From Ignavibacteria bacterium (GTDB taxonomy: Bacteria; Bacteroidota; Ignavibacteria; Kapaibacteriales; UBA961): a DNA stretch of 64,000 nt. Position numbers and translations under genes: made by a program. Below are positions 27,101-37,680 of this stretch, in pieces; position 1 is the stretch's first letter, and each line of letters starts with the position of its first letter. The stretch lies in NCBI GenBank assembly GCA_016720145.1, contig JADJXV010000001.1, positions 248,001-312,000 on the forward strand, read 5' to 3'. The notes under the pieces are model-generated. The model ran no database searches, was not told the origin of the DNA, and saw only the letters and a program-made list of their open reading frames with translations.

Positions 27101-30100
27101 ATCCGGCATAGATCCATCACCATGAATAAAAAATTTGAGTTGTTTATAATTGAAAATATCGGTTTGGCGTAAGACGCGAACTGCCATACGTTCATCATTG
27201 TATCGGAGGTTACGCACAGTCACTGCGAGTGATTGTTCATTTAAGCGGATATCTTGATTGGGGTCAGTGGCGATTGCACGGGGCCTTTGTACTCCGGGAG
27301 GAACAGTATAATAAACAGGTGCATTACCGTTTTCCTCTAGATTGACAAAAGTCACGCTGAGTGTACTGTCTTCCGGAGTGACATTGGATTGTAAGTTATT
27401 TGAGCGTTGCCACTGCGAACCGGTGAATCGCCAGTCTGCTATTTCAGTAGAAAGATAGCCACCTTTATACCAAACACGCACATATTGAATATTGGAGAAG
27501 GAGGGATTACCAACGACGCGTTGAGGTCTTCTGATAGGAATTCTATAAAGCCGCCAATTAGCACATCCGCCTTCACCGGCTATTTGTGGGTTCGTTACGG
27601 GATTAGCGTCGAGATTAACTTCATAGCTGAAGTAACTATTATCCAAAGCAATAGTCTGACCGTTGTTTGTATTCAGAATTTCTTTGTCGGGAAATTGACC
27701 GAGTTCAGCTTTACTAGCATTTCCTTCATAATTATTATACTTTGCAAAATCAGCAGGTTGTTGATCTGTAGTACTTTTTTGAAAATTAAAATCGTAATTA
27801 TCATGGGCAGGATCATTTTCCTGATTAAGGGGAAAAGGATAAACGATTTTTTCCAATTCATCACTTAATGTATCCAAGCCAACATCTTCTCCGGGATCGA
27901 TGACATTATTCGGTATCTGACTCGCTACTGTAAATCCGTCTTCTGTATTAAGGGTTTGATTAGGTATAACATCTTCGCTTATTTGACCAAGGTCAATGTA
28001 CATTTTTGTACCTGCTTCACGGTTCGTCACATTCATCATGATTTCGATAAAATCAATATTTTCATTATCAAAATTCGTGTTGAATTGAGAGAACAGTCTC
28101 ATCATACCACCCCAGATTTTGTCTTTATTATTGTTGACGTAATCTGTGTATTTAGCAGAATCTTGCTGAAATGCCGGATTGCCGTTGTCCACATAGTCAG
28201 GATTCATATTGTAAATACCGCGTTCGTAGGGATTAAAGGTAATCTTCAAATCATTAATATTCTGGCGACCTTGAACGATCGAACGATTAGGATAGACGCA
28301 TTGCTGAGGTGTACGCCCTAAAAAATACTGGAACCAGTTGTTTTTACCACGGAAGTATGAATTAAGCCGAGAATTTTCATCGGTGAAGAGGGTAGAATCG
28401 ATCGGCTGTGATGCGTGTGACCATTGAGAAGGTGAAAGTCCAAGTGAAATATATCGTTGAGCTCCTTCAAAATCATCCAAATAAGCGACAGGTGAAGCAT
28501 TGTCGGAGGCAACATCGGATAATCGTTTGTTCGGTGTAGGAAGCATCGCGGCAATTTCTCCCTTGAGCTTGAGATACGACTTGTCTTTAGTATCCAAGAA
28601 AGGCAAAGCATCGAGCGCTTTTGTCAGCCATGGTGTATCCAAATTGAGTGAACCATCGACACCAATCATAGAATTGGAGACAGGCTCATCATTAAGCCTT
28701 ACACGGTCAAGCACTAAGGACTGATTATAGAGCATAAATGTCATACCTACACTACTCTGCACATTTCGACGCTTAAGGATATCCATATCCGCGCGAAGAC
28801 CGACCATTGTTCTCGTGGCTAAGTTGAACAAATCCTGCTGCTCATATTCGATACCCAAATTAGCATTTGGAAGGGTAGCACGAGGATTGGTGAGAGTCAC
28901 CTGTCCTGTGTAGTATTCTACATAATAATCTGTGTTTTCTCGCAAAGGAACACCGTCTAAATTCACACGTACACTGCCCGGAGCGAGATTAAAAGCACCA
29001 AGTGAAATTCTATTTCCTGTCGATGATGCATTACCAGTCGCCTCACCGGAAATGACAAATCGGTCTCGACCCGTTTGAAGTCGAGCTACTTCGATGGTTG
29101 TGTCATAGACAGCGTCAAATACATATTGTTCGGCTATTTGCGGATTACCTTTTACTGTAAAATAATCGCGTAAACCCTGCCTGAACGGTTCGACACTCGG
29201 GAAGATAATTTCACCTCGCACTGCATTGAAGAATGGTGATGTTTGGGATGCTTGCGGCTGTGCTTGCTGTCCGCCAATAGGCGGCATTTGCTGTTGTGTT
29301 TGAGTGATTTGTGTAGCTGCAATATCAAACAATCCATCGGGCTTTTGTTCACCGGAATTATTGTTCACCTGATCGACTCGCAGAACAGTAACGACCTTTT
29401 CACTTGTACCTGGCAACACATCCGATGAATCATTATTCGGACGTAAATACCAAACATTAATCTTTGCATCTGCTGTATTTACATTACTCTGTCCAATTGA
29501 ATAAATATTCTTCATTTGACGTGACCATAGCGTTTTGAAGCTTGGTTGGAGTCCTTGTACACTGATGAGTTTGAGAATTAACGTATCTTTCGGACTTCGG
29601 TTAGCGGCGGGTATTCCATACACCAAATCATCATCGGGAGAAAGGACATTTCGATTATCAATTCTATATGATACTGCGTATGTACGTTCGTTACGCAAGT
29701 TGAAAATGGTCAATCTTCCAAGACTTTTATCATAATCAAATCTACTTTTATCAATTTGAGCGAATCTTCCTCTTGATATTTGACCGGCGGTGATGGTACC
29801 GTATTTTTTCGAATCCGGATATCGGGTTCCGATGGGAATTGGTTCGAGATCGGCGTATGCGATTGCTTCCGAAGCTTGAGTTGCTGTCACATCTCCGGTA
29901 GATTCCCATACTTCAATTTCTTTAATTTGATATTGAAGTGCATCATTTGGGATGACGGGTGTAGAATTCTTGTAATATTCTGTATAAATGCGCTTATACA
30001 CTGTATCGAGGAAAAAATGATTACGAGCATAATCATACGCGCGGATTTGGAACTGTTGCTTGAGTGATCCTCCACCTCTGACTTGTACAAATTTACGTTC

Positions 30101-31117
30101 ACCACGACGCTGTGATGCGACTGATTTTAAGAAAAGAGGTCCAAATTGGAAATCGGCTCGAACGCCGAATAAAGCTTGACCACCGCCGATAAGTGTCGAG
30201 GGAACAGGGAATTGAATATTGCCAAGTTCGACACGTTTGACAATATCATCATCATTTCCACTGAACCCAATATTAAACCTATTATTTAGTTCAAAGGTTT
30301 GTTTCGTATTCCAATCTACGCCAAGCTTCAGTTTATCACCGATTTTTCCGCTCACATTGAGATTAATATCCTGCGAGAATATAGGTCCGGATTGAGTTTG
30401 ACCAAATGCAGAAGTCGATCCAAGATTCTGTGAATCCCATCGCCAGCCGGCACGGACATTTACATCACCGGTCACATTGATGCTAATTTCAGGTTTGCCA
30501 AATATACCAAATATAGGATTGGGAGGGAAGGGAATGCTTAATCCGTCTATTTCACCAAGAATACTGCTAAGTCCTGATTTAGAGAGTGCTTTTTTGAGGT
30601 CATAGGAAGCGGTGAGGGAGTCCCAAATTCTCCGACGTTCTTTTTCACGCCGATAGACGAGATAATCATCCAACGATAAAAAGCTGGGTGCAGCTGTCTC
30701 AATACCGTACCAGGATTCTTTTTGAGAGAACGTAGCACCATTGGTATCTATAGTAGAAGTGATTTTGTAGCCGGCAGGTAAGGCAGGACGTTTTGCTCCA
30801 TATTGTGAGGGAAGAATCGAACCGCGAAAAAGAGGAGGAGGATTAAAAATCGGATGTTGTCGAGAGGAATCTACAGGAATATCAGCTGGTAGCGAGGTAA
30901 TTAATTCAGGAATAACAAATGGTACATGAAGGGAGATAATAGACAGGTCACTGAGAGAAACGACAGCAGCCACGCACTCGTATGTTGGACATAACGCTAT
31001 AAAAAACAACGCACTACACAACGCAACGTAAGCGGCATGAAGACAGTGCCGCAGGTGCTGAATGGAAAGTACCATTAGTCCTACAAAGAAAAATGAAACG
31101 AATTTCGAGTTACACAA
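24188..31117 (-). CDS. sprA: Type IX secretion translocon protein SprA
   Basis: A 2309-residue outer-membrane protein, the size expected for SprA/Sov, which forms the giant 36-strand barrel through which T9SS cargo leaves the cell. The N-terminus has a hydrophobic export signal preceded by basic residues. Characteristic SprA stretches include NRFNIGFSGNDDDIVKRVELGNI, the GRLTIFNLRNERTYAVSYRI type, YYVEYYTGQVTLTNP, and a C-terminal series of barrel strands ending in YEGTINEGA and VGLDIRISISGGR. It supports export of the T9SS-tailed proteins in the window, and the plug-like protein at 7827-9179 would gate the pore. Other T9SS core genes are absent here. Confidence 0.92.
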   Translation of the reverse strand: MCNSKFVSFFFVGLMVLSIQHLRHCLHAAYVALCSALFFIALCPTYECVAAVVSLSDLSIISLHVPFVIPELITSLPADIPVDSSRQHPIFNPPPLFRGSILPSQYGAKRPALPAGYKITSTIDTNGATFSQKESWYGIETAAPSFLSLDDYLVYRREKERRRIWDSLTASYDLKKALSKSGLSSILGEIDGLSIPFPPNPIFGIFGKPEISINVTGDVNVRAGWRWDSQNLGSTSAFGQTQSGPIFSQDINLNVSGKIGDKLKLGVDWNTKQTFELNNRFNIGFSGNDDDIVKRVELGNIQFPVPSTLIGGGQALFGVRADFQFGPLFLKSVASQRRGERKFVQVRGGGSLKQQFQIRAYDYARNHFFLDTVYKRIYTEYYKNSTPVIPNDALQYQIKEIEVWESTGDVTATQASEAIAYADLEPIPIGTRYPDSKKYGTITAGQISRGRFAQIDKSRFDYDKSLGRLTIFNLRNERTYAVSYRIDNRNVLSPDDDLVYGIPAANRSPKDTLILKLISVQGLQPSFKTLWSRQMKNIYSIGQSNVNTADAKINVWYLRPNNDSSDVLPGTSEKVVTVLRVDQVNNNSGEQKPDGLFDIAATQITQTQQQMPPIGGQQAQPQASQTSPFFNAVRGEIIFPSVEPFRQGLRDYFTVKGNPQIAEQYVFDAVYDTTIEVARLQTGRDRFVISGEATGNASSTGNRISLGAFNLAPGSVRVNLDGVPLRENTDYYVEYYTGQVTLTNPRATLPNANLGIEYEQQDLFNLATRTMVGLRADMDILKRRNVQSSVGMTFMLYNQSLVLDRVRLNDEPVSNSMIGVDGSLNLDTPWLTKALDALPFLDTKDKSYLKLKGEIAAMLPTPNKRLSDVASDNASPVAYLDDFEGAQRYISLGLSPSQWSHASQPIDSTLFTDENSRLNSYFRGKNNWFQYFLGRTPQQCVYPNRSIVQGRQNINDLKITFNPYERGIYNMNPDYVDNGNPAFQQDSAKYTDYVNNNKDKIWGGMMRLFSQFNTNFDNENIDFIEIMMNVTNREAGTKMYIDLGQISEDVIPNQTLNTEDGFTVASQIPNNVIDPGEDVGLDTLSDELEKIVYPFPLNQENDPAHDNYDFNFQKSTTDQQPADFAKYNNYEGNASKAELGQFPDKEILNTNNGQTIALDNSYFSYEVNLDANPVTNPQIAGEGGCANWRLYRIPIRRPQRVVGNPSFSNIQYVRVWYKGGYLSTEIADWRFTGSQWQRSNNLQSNVTPEDSTLSVTFVNLEENGNAPVYYTVPPGVQRPRAIATDPNQDIRLNEQSLAVTVRNLRYNDERMAVRVLRQTDIFNYKQLKFFIHGDGSMPDNIPAGSVPSAYAFIRFGIDSANYYEYRRPLLRNWQDLGIPLTQLTAVKGIRDPARENERQEFPVSGDPLASYVIRGNPTLTKVMFIGFGISNPAARFPNDLTSTMWVNELRLLDPESSVDWSAIGSAELKLADVGSIIGTFSRSNPNFHRLEERFGNRIQSTNFSIQMQGTLEKFLPTAFRETKLPISYTHSESYDKPIFEAQSDVHIEDAAINQYNRAISNGSSPEVAQSVADAVTTRSETLRVQDQWAMSGVKLGIPINHWLIKETFNKVSMGYDYSQTFERSPVVIERFKWQWHFTLAYALTLPPVAVEPLTWSDKVPIIGSYKNWKINFLPSSFNTNLDLKRGRTTEQSRFLEFPSPVVRDFTAQRTAQSSWKLSENGFLSPVVDYTFTTASTLAPLEVDEFGRQRTGNELSKMMIFNNSKILNLGDDGSHVQNVTINFRPRLPDIWGLNTYLDNTGSYISKYEWRDPLQPDPLLRDAVKYGTVQSSLNLSSRLQLKIMSDKWFGITYGKPDTNTSFFGTIGKVFKTIFLDFDEIKLTFKQDNISRNPGLFGGNGLTNQWRGIFGLGQDNMWGPSAAYQLGLVGSPHGGFKIRGSSAFPFFGFSTDKGIRPPNSVLPENFNQMSNIEFRTSRQLWEGANLDLTWKSQFGFNQNQTVITDSNGEQSFSNVTIIQTYSRSYLSLPKFLFLAPLNNSIEHVIELYLEKQPGILAAAGSDTVKRNQLITNALSESFHDGLESFAFLPASVRKIMPSVNWSFRWDGIEKWGLLGGIARRIALEHNYVSTYQENARITDNGRFVDGQQIQLGFQPLIGLTMSFDETKLKGTLTGTVRYNTKTSYSLLSATSNISRESSSELSIQGTYSRRGFKFALLGIDLENDLEFAFLGSYKRNQRANYDILRLTDPNGQRIDGTTNITIEPSARYSMSNRVTARLFFRYEGTINEGASTPGFSTTQVGLDIRISISGGR

Positions 31118-31200
31118 AAACCGTATCGTTGGAACAAATGGCGGCTCACAAAAAGTGCGTAGAAACTGAATGAGTAGAGAATGGTACTGCTACCGAAGTG

Positions 31201-31232
31201 CAAAAGTACACTGTGGAACGACTATAAGCAAG
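31201..31232 (-). promoter_or_regulatory. Promoter of sprA
   Basis: On the minus strand CTTG (31229-31232), 20 nt, TACTTTTG (31201-31208), a textbook Bacteroidota -33/-7 pair. It lies 84 bp before the sprA start. The rest of 31233-31494 shows no gene. Confidence 0.6.
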
Positions 31233-31494
31233 AAAATTTTTTTGGATAGTAGTTTTTAGAGTGAAATCTACATCATGTGAAGTATAACTAATTCAGATAT
31301 AGGTTGATTCTTATATACAAAAAACAAGAAACAAACCGAGATTAGGTAAACAGATTTATGATACGTTCGACAAACAGGTAGCCCCGATGCGTCTACGAAC
31401 GAAATTGTATACCCATTGAGGTGTCCCTATTGTGACATTTTCTAACCAATTTGAATCCATATTGCCCAAGCGGACGAACCGTTTGAATCAAGCT

Positions 31495-31690
31495 CAGGTT
31501 ATCTTTTATGCATGAGTAGAGACGCGATTCATCGCGTCTCTACGGGGTGTGATGTATGCGCAGGACGGTTACCTGTTATGCGTGTAGAGACGCGATGCAT
31601 CGCGTCTCTACGGGATTGATAAATGCGCAGGATGGTTACCTGTTTTGCATGTAGAGACGTGATGCATCTCGTCTCTACGGGTGTGATATT
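31495..31690 (+). repeat. Tandem array of 66-67 bp units with a 28-bp palindrome
   Basis: Three units start at about 31495, 31561 and 31628. Each begins cagg.(t/c)ggttacctgtt and carries the palindrome gtagagacgcg...cgcgtctctac at 31516-31543, 31584-31611 and 31651-31678. The third palindrome has paired changes (acgt/tcgt). It lies between the divergent sprA and dnaE genes and does not encode protein. Confidence 0.9.
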
Positions 31691-31810
31691 AAAGAACATC
31701 ACCAATACCACACCAATCATCCTAAAATCCTATAATCCTACGAATCCTAATTCAGACATTGACACCTATCAAAGTTGTACAATCATAGCCGTCGGTTTGC
31801 CATGCTTTCG

Positions 31811-31818
31811 TATTTTTG
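31811..31818 (+). promoter_or_regulatory. Putative -7 box before dnaE
   Basis: TATTTTTG, 45 bp before the dnaE ATG at 31863, fits TAnnTTTG. A TTTG lies only 11 nt upstream, which is too close, so the -33 box is uncertain. Confidence 0.35.
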
Positions 31819-31862
31819 CACACCAAAATAACAGACTCATCTTCCTCGAAAATTGTAACCCT

Positions 31863-34800
31863 ATGCCTGAATTTGTACATCTTCATAATCATACTCATTA
31901 TTCATTACTCGATGCTGCCTGTACTCCCGATCAGCTCATCCAAGCTGCGAAAGAAGATGGACAAAAAGCAATTGCACTCACCGATCATGGTGTGATGTTT
32001 GGGTGTTTTGAGTTTTATAAAAAAGCCAAAAACGCCGGAATCAAGCCAATCTTAGGGTGTGAAGTGTATATCGCCAATGGAAGCCGCTTTGATAAAGGCG
32101 CAGGAAAAGCAGCGACAAAGAAAAGAAACTATTTTCATTTGGTGTTGCTTGCTAAGAATGATATTGGCTACAAAAACCTCATGAAACTCACCACCCTTGG
32201 GCATACCGAAGGGTTTTATTACCGTCCCCGCATTGATACCGATCTCCTCGAACAATATCACGAAGGTTTAATCGCGCTCTCTGCGTGTCTCGCCGGTGTG
32301 ATCAATGCACCGCTTCTCGCAGGAGATTATGAAACTGCCCGAAAAAATGCTATTTGGTATAAGAATCTTTTTGGCGATGATTTTTATATCGAACTCCAAA
32401 ATCACGGACTTGAAGGCGATGAAATCGTCATGACACAAGCGCCACGCTTGGCAGAAGAATTAGATATCAAACTCATCGTGTCGAATGATTGCCATTATAT
32501 CAAAAAGAACATGCCGTCGCGCATAATGTGCTCCTCCATATCAAGGACTCAGGACTAAAAGGCGTCAATAATATACATGAATTGCGCTATGGCAAGCCGG
32601 AAATGTACTTTAAGTCATCAGATGAAATGGCTAAACTTTTCAAAGACTTCCCTCAAGCTTTTGAAAATACTCTTGAAGTCGCTGAGAAGTGTGATGTGAC
32701 ACTTCAGTCAGACCTCAAAATGCCCACTTTTCCGATTCCACCGGAGTCCAAATCGACGACTTTAGAAGAATATTTGGAGGAATTGACATACGCCGGTCTC
32801 GATAAACGCTACCCGCAACAAACGGCGGAGATTCTCGATCGTGTGAAATTTGAGTTAGGAGTCATTAATCGGATGGGTTTTGCGGGCTACTTGTTAATTG
32901 TACAGGACTTTATCGTTCAAGCACAGAAAAAAGGTGTCCGCGTTGGTCCTGGTCGGGGTTCGGCAGCAGGAAGTGTGGTCGCGTATCTACTTGGTATTGT
33001 CAATGTTGACCCAATAAAGTACGACTTGCTTTTCGAACGCTTCTTAAATCCCGAACGTGTATCGATGCCCGATATAGACATTGATTTCAGCGATGATAAG
33101 CGAGATGTTGTCATTGATTATGTCAAAGAAAAATATGGTGAAAAGTCTGTCGCGCAGATTATAACCTTCGGAACACTTTCGAGCAGAGCAGTTTTGAAAG
33201 ACGTCGGACGCGTCTTAGGCGTTCCACTCTCGACGATTAATTCTATCACCGAGAAAATACCGGTCATCCAAGGGAAAGTCACCAAAATCAAAGATGCTCT
33301 TCTCTTACCTGATCTGCGCTGGGTGGGTGAATCCGACGACCCAAAACTCAAAGAACTCATCGAATACGCATCGACACTCGAAGGTATGGCGCGTAATTCG
33401 TCGATTCATGCTGCAGGAATTGTTATTACACCGGGTGATATAAATGATTATGTACCATTGTATAAGTCAGGTGACTCAGGACTCGCGACGCAATATACCA
33501 TGAAGGATTTGGAAGCCGCAGGACTCTTAAAAATGGACTTTTTAGGCCTGCGTACGCTATCTATTATTGATAATACACTCGACCAAATTCTTAAAAATCA
33601 TGGAATAGCGGTAGATTTAGACAAAATTGATTTAGAAGATGCCAAGACCTATTCTATGCTGGGAAAAGGGAAGACGGTAGCAGTGTTTCAATTCGAATCC
33701 GGCAAAATGCAGGAATCGTTGATGAAGCTAAAGCCAACGGACCTGGAGGATTTGATAGCAATGAACGCGCTCTATCGACCCGGACCGATGGAAAATATTC
33801 CCGAGTTTATCGACCGAAAACATGGCAGAAAGCAGATTGAGTATATCCATCCAATAATGGAAAAAAGCTTGAAGAAGACGTATGGAATTATCGTTTATCA
33901 AGAACAAGTGATGCAGTTAGTTCAAGATATATCAGGGTTTACGCTTGCACAAGCAGATTCAATCCGCCGAGCGATGGGTAAAAAAGATCAAGGTGAGATG
34001 CTGAAGCTGAAAATTCTTTTCATGGAAGGAGCGGTAAAAAATAACATTGCACTCAAAACAGCTGAAGAAATCTTTGAATTGCTTATTAAGTTCGCTCAAT
34101 ACGGTTTTAACAAATCGCATTCCTGTGCCTACGCATATCTCGCATTTCAAACAGCGTGGCTGAAAGCACATTATACTGCGGAGTTCCTAGCGGCCAACAT
34201 GACAGCCGAGATCAATGATTTGGACACAATAGTCACTTTAATTGACGAAGCGAAAGTGTTTGATATTAATACACTTCCTCCGGATGTTAATAGATCGGTT
34301 GCGACGTTCATGGCGATTGATTCTCAGAATATTGTCTTTGGACTCGCCGGTATTAAAGGTGTAGGAATCAGCGCAGTTGAGTCTATTATCAAAGCTAGGG
34401 AAGAAAAACCCTTCACTTCGTTTTATGATTTTGCCCTTCGATGCGATAGTAAAGTCATCAATAGGCGAGTACTTGAGGCATTAATTTCATCAGGAGCGTT
34501 TGATTCATTGAAAATTGGTCACCGCGCTCAGCTTTTTGCAGCAATTGATTCAGCTTTAGAGTTTGCAAAGAATTCGGGTGAAAAGGATAATAATACAGAT
34601 AGTATGTTCGGTGGGGAAATGAAAGAAATGGAAATAGTCGAACCTAAATTACCGACCATTCCCAATTGGAGTGAGACCGAGAGATTAGAAAAAGAAAAGG
34701 AAGTGTTGAATTTTTATCTTAGCGGACACCCTCTCATGAAATATCGTCCGCATGTGGCATCGTTTTCAACGCTTATGCTCAATAAAAAAGACAGCCCATT

Positions 34801-35302
34801 GATTGGTAAACCCGTCAGATGCTGTGGGTTAATTACGTCTATTCGAACGCGACTCGACAAAAAAGAACAAACTATAGCGTTCGTCATGATGGAAGACTTT
34901 TACGGCAAAGCAGAATGTATTTTTTGGAGTGAATCGTATAAAAAATGGAGCCACTTTTTAAAAGAGGATGCAGTTGTTCTTGTGCGAGGAAAGTCTGAAT
35001 TGAATGCTGATTCTCTCAAAATTGTTGTAGAAGAGGTAATTCCCATCGAAGATACAATTCCTAAGTTCGCAAAAGGATTTAGTATATCAATCAATTCTTC
35101 GACAGTGTCAACCGATGATATAGAGAAAGTTAAAAAACTCTGTATCTCTAAGAATGACAGTAAAATAATGTTTTCGGTGATGGAAGATGGTAACCGGCGT
35201 TCTCAATTTTATGCACCGGCAAAATTACCCCTCACACAGGAATCAACCAATGCATTGACACAGATTTTTGGTCCTAGTAATGTTCGATTTGTTGTGGAAT
35301 AA
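31863..35302 (+). CDS. dnaE: DNA polymerase III subunit alpha, frame interrupted by a 1-nt deletion
   Basis: Catalytic subunit of the replicative polymerase, about 1145 residues when joined. Part 1 (31863-32558 frame) begins MPEFVHLHNHTHYSLLD and contains the PHP domain. Part 2 (frame ending at 35302) has the palm motif PDIDIDFSDDKRDVVIDY, the GRGSAAGSVVAYLLGI segment, GFNKSHSCAYAYLAFQTAWLKAH and the C-terminal OB-fold. The frames change at the A-run 32502-32506: one extra A restores YIKKEHAVAHN, exactly the family sequence. The gene is essential, so this is either a sequence error or a tolerated slip. The frame extends upstream into the repeat array, but 31863 is the family start. Confidence 0.9.
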
Positions 35303-35396
35303 GTATCATGATTCTCATAATTACCATGATAATACTCATAAGTATTCCTTAATATTGTATGTTGCATTGATAGAGATAATACAAACTACTTCTTCT

Positions 35397-36314
35397 ATGG
35401 TCAGTATCATTATAATTTCCTACAACACACAAGAATTAACCCTGAATTGTATTGATTCTCTTTATAGAACATATCCCGAAGGTGAAGTAATAGTAGTCGA
35501 TAATCGCTCACCGGATAAAACGGTTGAAATGATTCATCGTACCTATCCTGATGTTCGAGTCATTGTCACTCCCGAGAATAAAAGCTATGCCAATGCAGTG
35601 AATCTTGGTATGAATGCTACAACTTCAGAATTTTCAATTGTTTGTAATGCCGATGTAGAATTTAATGAACATTCGGTTGAACGCTTAATCCATTTTTTAA
35701 GAGATAATCCGACCGTAGGAGTATGTTCACCGCAGCAGGAATACATTGATGGATCTTGGCAATACTGTTTTGGTCCGACGCCAAGTATCATCCAAGTTCT
35801 ATTTGACATAATAATTCTTTATGGAATAATCAATGCTGTAAAATCTTGGTTCTATCCACGTTTCAAAAAATATGATTGGCCGAGAAGTGTAGGGTATTGT
35901 GATGGGGCAGTACTCGCAATTAGACGGCACGCATTTGAAGAGATAAATGGATTTGATGAAGCATTTGCATTTTATTCTGAAGAAGCAGACTTTTGCTATC
36001 GACTTACAAAACAAGGATGGGGAGTATATTTTCAACCTAAAGCGACCGTCATGCATATCCGTGGTGCGAGCTCAGGAAATGAAATGAATATGTCTGAAAA
36101 TGCTGTTCGTAAACTGGTGAATTCAAAAGTGCAGTTTATACGTAAACATTATACAGAACAACAAGTAAAATTGTTTATATCTCTAGAAATTTTTAATTAT
36201 CGTTTCAAAGAACTTTTGTGCAATGTTCTCTTGAGAATGAAATCAACGAATCTATTACAATCAAAATACAGAATGTTCCACATGCTGGTACAATTTTACC
36301 GTGAAATTCGATAG
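35397..36314 (+). CDS. Glycosyltransferase family 2 (rhamnosyltransferase-like)
   Basis: A 305-residue GT-A glycosyltransferase. The frame is open from 35268, but the ATG at 35397 gives the standard N-terminus VSIIIISYNTQELTLNCIDSL. The nucleotide-sugar pocket reads VVDNRSPD, the divalent-metal position is CNADVEF in place of DxD, and SEEADFCYRLTKQGW is the usual acceptor-side motif. It has no clear membrane anchor. Such enzymes add sugars to O-antigen or surface polysaccharide. It lies alone between dnaE and hflX, not in a polysaccharide cluster; the manC-like gene 20 kb away could supply GDP-mannose. Family firm, sugar unknown. Confidence 0.88.
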   Translation: MVSIIIISYNTQELTLNCIDSLYRTYPEGEVIVVDNRSPDKTVEMIHRTYPDVRVIVTPENKSYANAVNLGMNATTSEFSIVCNADVEFNEHSVERLIHFLRDNPTVGVCSPQQEYIDGSWQYCFGPTPSIIQVLFDIIILYGIINAVKSWFYPRFKKYDWPRSVGYCDGAVLAIRRHAFEEINGFDEAFAFYSEEADFCYRLTKQGWGVYFQPKATVMHIRGASSGNEMNMSENAVRKLVNSKVQFIRKHYTEQQVKLFISLEIFNYRFKELLCNVLLRMKSTNLLQSKYRMFHMLVQFYREIR

Positions 36315-36335
36315 TATCCACTTATATCTTTATAT

Positions 36336-37611
36336 ATGAAAGAATTAAATATCACAGCCACTCCAATTGAACGAGCAATCGCCGTCTCTGTAGGTCGCAA
36401 GGGAAGCGATCGAGTAATGGCGCTTGACCATTTGGACGAGCTCGCTTTTCTTGCAGAAACTTGTGGTGCTGAAGTGATTGCCAAAATGTATCAGGAATTG
36501 GAGAAACCAAGTGGTGCGACAGCAATAGGCAAGGGTAAAGTCACTGAAATAAAAGAGCTTATCGAAGAAAATAACGTCACGCTCGTAATTTTCGATGATG
36601 ACCTGACACCGGTTCAAGTGAGAAACCTCGAAAAAGAATTAGAAGTTAAAATCCTCGATAGAAGCGGCTTGATCCTCGATATTTTTGCGTCACGTGCTCG
36701 CTCAGCCGAAGCTAAAACACAAGTCGAGCTCGCACAATTGCAATACTTATTGCCACGCTTAACTCGTTTGTGGACACACCTTTCGAAGCAATTAGGCGGT
36801 ATCGGTACCAAAGGTCCGGGTGAAACGCAAATTGAAACAGACCGCCGGCTTGTGCGTGATAGAATTGACCTGCTCAAAGATAAATTACGGACGATCGCGA
36901 CTCAGCGACACGAACAGCGTAAATCGCGAGCAAATATGGTGAAATTTGCTCTTGTCGGCTATACAAATGCAGGTAAGTCAACTCTCATGAATGCGTTGAC
37001 AAACTCCGGGGTGTATGAAAGATCAATTGTTTGCTACTCTTGATACGACAGTACGTTCGCTCGAGTTACCGAACGGTCGCCAATCGGTAATTTCTGATAC
37101 AGTTGGATTCATCCGTAAACTACCGACACACCTTATCGCTTCGTTTAGAAGTACACTCGCCGAGGCAGCAGATGCGGATGTATTAGTTCATGTCGTGGAC
37201 TGTTCGCATGCTGCTTTCCGTGAGCAAATCGCCGTCGTCCACCAAACACTCGAAGACTTAGAAATTGGAGAAAAATCGACTCTGCTCGTACTCAATAAAT
37301 CAGATGCAATAGCAGAAGATGAACGAAATCAACTCGAAATTGAATACCCGAATTCAATTCTCATTTCAGCAGAAAAAGGATTGAATTTAGATGTTCTTTT
37401 ACTGACAATGCAGCAAGCAGCCGAACGTGGCAGCACGACTGTATCTATATTAATTCCTTATTCAGAAATGAACTTACTCAAGACGATCTACGAATCCGGT
37501 GAAATACATTCACGTATTGATGGCGATGATGGAAGTACCATCGAAATTACTATTCCTCATGATAAAAAGGAACGATTTATGCGGCTGTGTGGGGTGTATG
37601 TTCAGAAATGA
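36336..37611 (+). CDS. hflX: GTPase HflX, frame interrupted by a 1-nt insertion
   Basis: Ribosome-associated GTPase that splits stalled 70S ribosomes. Part 1 (36336 frame) holds the N-terminal domain, GATAIGKGKVTEI, the GxGxTQ-type loop GGIGTKGPGETQIETDRR, and the G1 motif GYTNAGKSTLMNAL. Part 2 (frame ending 37611) begins DQLFATLDTT and holds DTVGFIRKLP (G3) and LNKSD (G4). Removing one A from 37018-37020 joins the parts as GVYEDQLFATLD, the family sequence. The total length of about 425 residues is normal. The break falls inside the GTPase domain, so if real it would inactivate the protein. Confidence 0.9.
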
Positions 37612-37680
37612 GTTGGGTGTAAATCAGAATGGCGCACGTTTCAACCAAGTGGACGGTAATATTTAAGATTTATCTATTTT

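Noticed and set aside
31495..31690. Tandem palindromic array as a CRISPR
   Set aside because: The units are 66-67 bp with only three copies, are repeated over their whole length and have no unique spacers; no cas gene is present.
31623..31862. Upstream extension of the dnaE frame into the repeat array
   Set aside because: The extension is repeat-derived; the ATG at 31863 gives the family N-terminus MPEFVHLHNHTHYSLLD.
32502..32508. dnaX-like programmed -1 frameshift in dnaE
   Set aside because: The site is C AAA AAG, not A AAA AAG, so the P-site tRNA cannot re-pair well, and I saw no clear downstream structure; other broken genes in the window favour sequence error.
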